Shown one piece after another: positions 63,185 to 64,000 of a stretch of DNA of 64,000 nt; the stretch's first letter is position 1, and every line of letters begins with the position of its first letter. Position numbers and translations under genes: made by a program. Source of the DNA: Alistipes sp. (lineage in GTDB: Bacteria; Bacteroidota; Bacteroidia; Bacteroidales; Rikenellaceae); NCBI GenBank assembly GCA_017398555.1, contig JAFQFV010000029.1:1-64000 (forward strand), read 5' to 3'. A model generated the notes under the pieces. That model was not told the DNA's origin. It worked only from the letters and a program-made list of their open reading frames with translations, and ran no database searches.

Positions 63185-63206
63185 TTCAACTCTTGAAGAA
63201 AATGTT

Positions 63207-63214
63207 TATCTTTG
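63207..63214 (+). promoter_or_regulatory. -7 promoter element for pdxJ
   Basis: TATCTTTG 29 bp before the ATG at 63244. It lies inside the longer ORF reading, which supports the downstream start for pdxJ. Confidence 0.6.
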
Positions 63215-63243
63215 TGGACAAAGATACAGATTTTTTGGCTGTT

Positions 63244-63963
63244 ATGACAAAATTAAGTGTAAATATAAACAAAATTGCCGTTATCCGCAACTCTCGCGGT
63301 GGCAATATGCCGAATGTTGTGAAGGCAGCATTGGCTATTGAACAGTTTGGTGGTCAGGGTATTACCGTTCATCCGCGACCAGATGCACGCCATATTCGCT
63401 ATAGCGATGTGAGGGATTTGAAGGGGGTTATTACTACCGAGCTTAATATCGAGGGTAATCCTATCGAGTCGTTTGTCGATTTGATCTGCGAGGTTGTCCC
63501 TGCGCAGGTTACCCTTGTGCCTGATGCTCCGGATGCAATCACCTCGAATGCCGGTTGGGATACCATCAAAAATAGGGAGTTCCTCCGTCAGATGTGTGAT
63601 AAGTTCCACAAGTACGGCATCCGCGTATCAATCTTTGTGGATCCTGATGTGGAGATGGTTCGTGGCGCAAAGGAGTGCGGTGCGGACCGCGTGGAGCTCT
63701 ATACAGAGGCCTATGCACGTGACTATGCAGCTGACCGTGAGGCGGCTATTGCCCCTTATGTTGCTGCTGCAGAGGCTGCTCGTCAGTGTGGTCTTGGTCT
63801 TAATGCGGGTCACGATTTGTCGCTTGAAAATCTGAAGTATTTTGGCGAGCGTATTCCGTGGTGTGATGAAGTGTCGATTGGCCATGCGCTGATTAGCGAT
63901 GCGCTCTACTACGGTTTGGAGAATACTGTTCAACTTTATCGTCGTTGCCTGAAAGATGAGTAA
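63244..63963 (+). CDS. pdxJ: Pyridoxine 5'-phosphate synthase
   Basis: Last step of DXP-dependent vitamin B6 synthesis: joins 1-deoxyxylulose 5-phosphate with 3-amino-2-oxopropyl phosphate. The 239-residue TIM-barrel protein starts [20 protein letters not shown] and shows the conserved [31 protein letters not shown] and LNAGHDL blocks. I choose this ATG over the one at 63193 because the promoter element lies between them. The next reading frame starts inside its stop region (ATGAGTAA). Confidence 0.95.
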   Translation: MTKLSVNINKIAVIRNSRGGNMPNVVKAALAIEQFGGQGITVHPRPDARHIRYSDVRDLKGVITTELNIEGNPIESFVDLICEVVPAQVTLVPDAPDAITSNAGWDTIKNREFLRQMCDKFHKYGIRVSIFVDPDVEMVRGAKECGADRVELYTEAYARDYAADREAAIAPYVAAAEAARQCGLGLNAGHDLSLENLKYFGERIPWCDEVSIGHALISDALYYGLENTVQLYRRCLKDE

Positions 63964-64000
63964 CCCACTGTCGCTACCAATATTCAAGCAGATTTCGCGC
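63956..64000 (+). CDS. Start of a further gene, cut by the window edge
   Basis: An open frame starts at the ATG that overlaps the pdxJ stop and reads [15 protein letters not shown] up to the last base. The fragment resembles the N-terminus of Bacteroidetes CCA-adding tRNA nucleotidyltransferases (HPIFKIIS-type), but 15 residues are too few to decide. Confidence 0.4.
   Translation, partial: MSNPLSLPIFKQISR

Overview
The window reads as a stretch of chromosome from a member of the Bacteroidales, probably Rikenellaceae close to Alistipes. This is an inference from four things: promoters of the Bacteroidetes type (TTTG, 19-20 bp, TAnnTTTG) before several genes; the rpsO-pnp and pdxJ | nadK-uppS-bamA-skp-skp arrangements; PorT-like, SusE/F-like, PEGA, S1/P1 nuclease and C10 peptidase proteins; and menaquinone synthesis through futalosine (mqnE). 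I see no rRNA, tRNA, CRISPR array, integrase or transposase gene. Coding density is high and most genes are housekeeping.

Layout. 1-380: structured non-coding DNA. 0.4-2.3 kb: galE-deoC (-). 2.3-4.6 kb: two-gene ABC exporter (+). 4.7-8.8 kb: minus-strand run of a beta-barrel protein, phoH, pepD and a lipid kinase. 8.9-10.5 kb: der behind a hairpin-rich leader. 10.9-14.4 kb: a lipoprotein (+), then asnS and rpoN (-). 14.5-17.1 kb: AT-rich UvrD-like helicase with an inserted nuclease-like domain. 17.2-18.5 kb: truncated GH2-like protein. 19.0-24.5 kb: plus-strand operon of an acidic protein, rsmI, two tandem lipid A-type acyltransferases and two glycosyltransferases. 24.5-31.4 kb: yebC, an AT-rich C10 protease pair, tsaC and a PEGA-repeat protein. 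31.5-37.6 kb: EamA transporter, cdd-rluA-dtd-S1/P1-S1/P1 operon (-), radical SAM protein and YitT protein. 38.0-43.0 kb: SusF-like lipoprotein, pnp and rpsO (-). 43.2-56.4 kb: long co-directional run apbE, lipid kinase, glycosyltransferase, sigma factor, rsmG, phosphoesterase, tgt, lptF/G, mqnE, PASTA protein, rluD, ygiQ. 56.7-63.2 kb: minus-strand regulator and membrane protein, then skp-skp-bamA-uppS-nadK. 63.2 kb to the end: pdxJ and the first codons of one more gene.

The most unusual content is a family of about 125-bp imperfect palindromes, single or in tandem arrays, at seven places (282-377, 4629-4682, 10541-10832, 18478-18839, 27968-28350, 37599-37975, 56349-56670). Every copy lies directly after a stop codon and in the orientation of that gene. 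Different copies carry different sequences in the same arms, yet the arms stay complementary, so the folded shape appears to be conserved. In many copies the apical hairpin is followed by a run of T and looks like an intrinsic terminator. One copy supplies the last codons and the stop of ygiQ, and another begins on the last base of the tsaC stop codon. I recognise no described family that matches. A second unusual element is the leader of der, with seven small perfect hairpins and a duplicated 26-bp block.

Functional links: envelope biogenesis is heavily represented (bamA, two skp, lptF/G, two acyltransferases, uppS, two lipid kinases, glycosyltransferases), as are RNA modification and translation (rsmI, rsmG, tgt, rluA, rluD, tsaC, asnS, dtd, der, rpsO, pnp). 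Two genes look like decayed enzymes: an S1/P1 nuclease paralogue that has lost three zinc ligands, and a GH2-like protein that ends before the nucleophile region.
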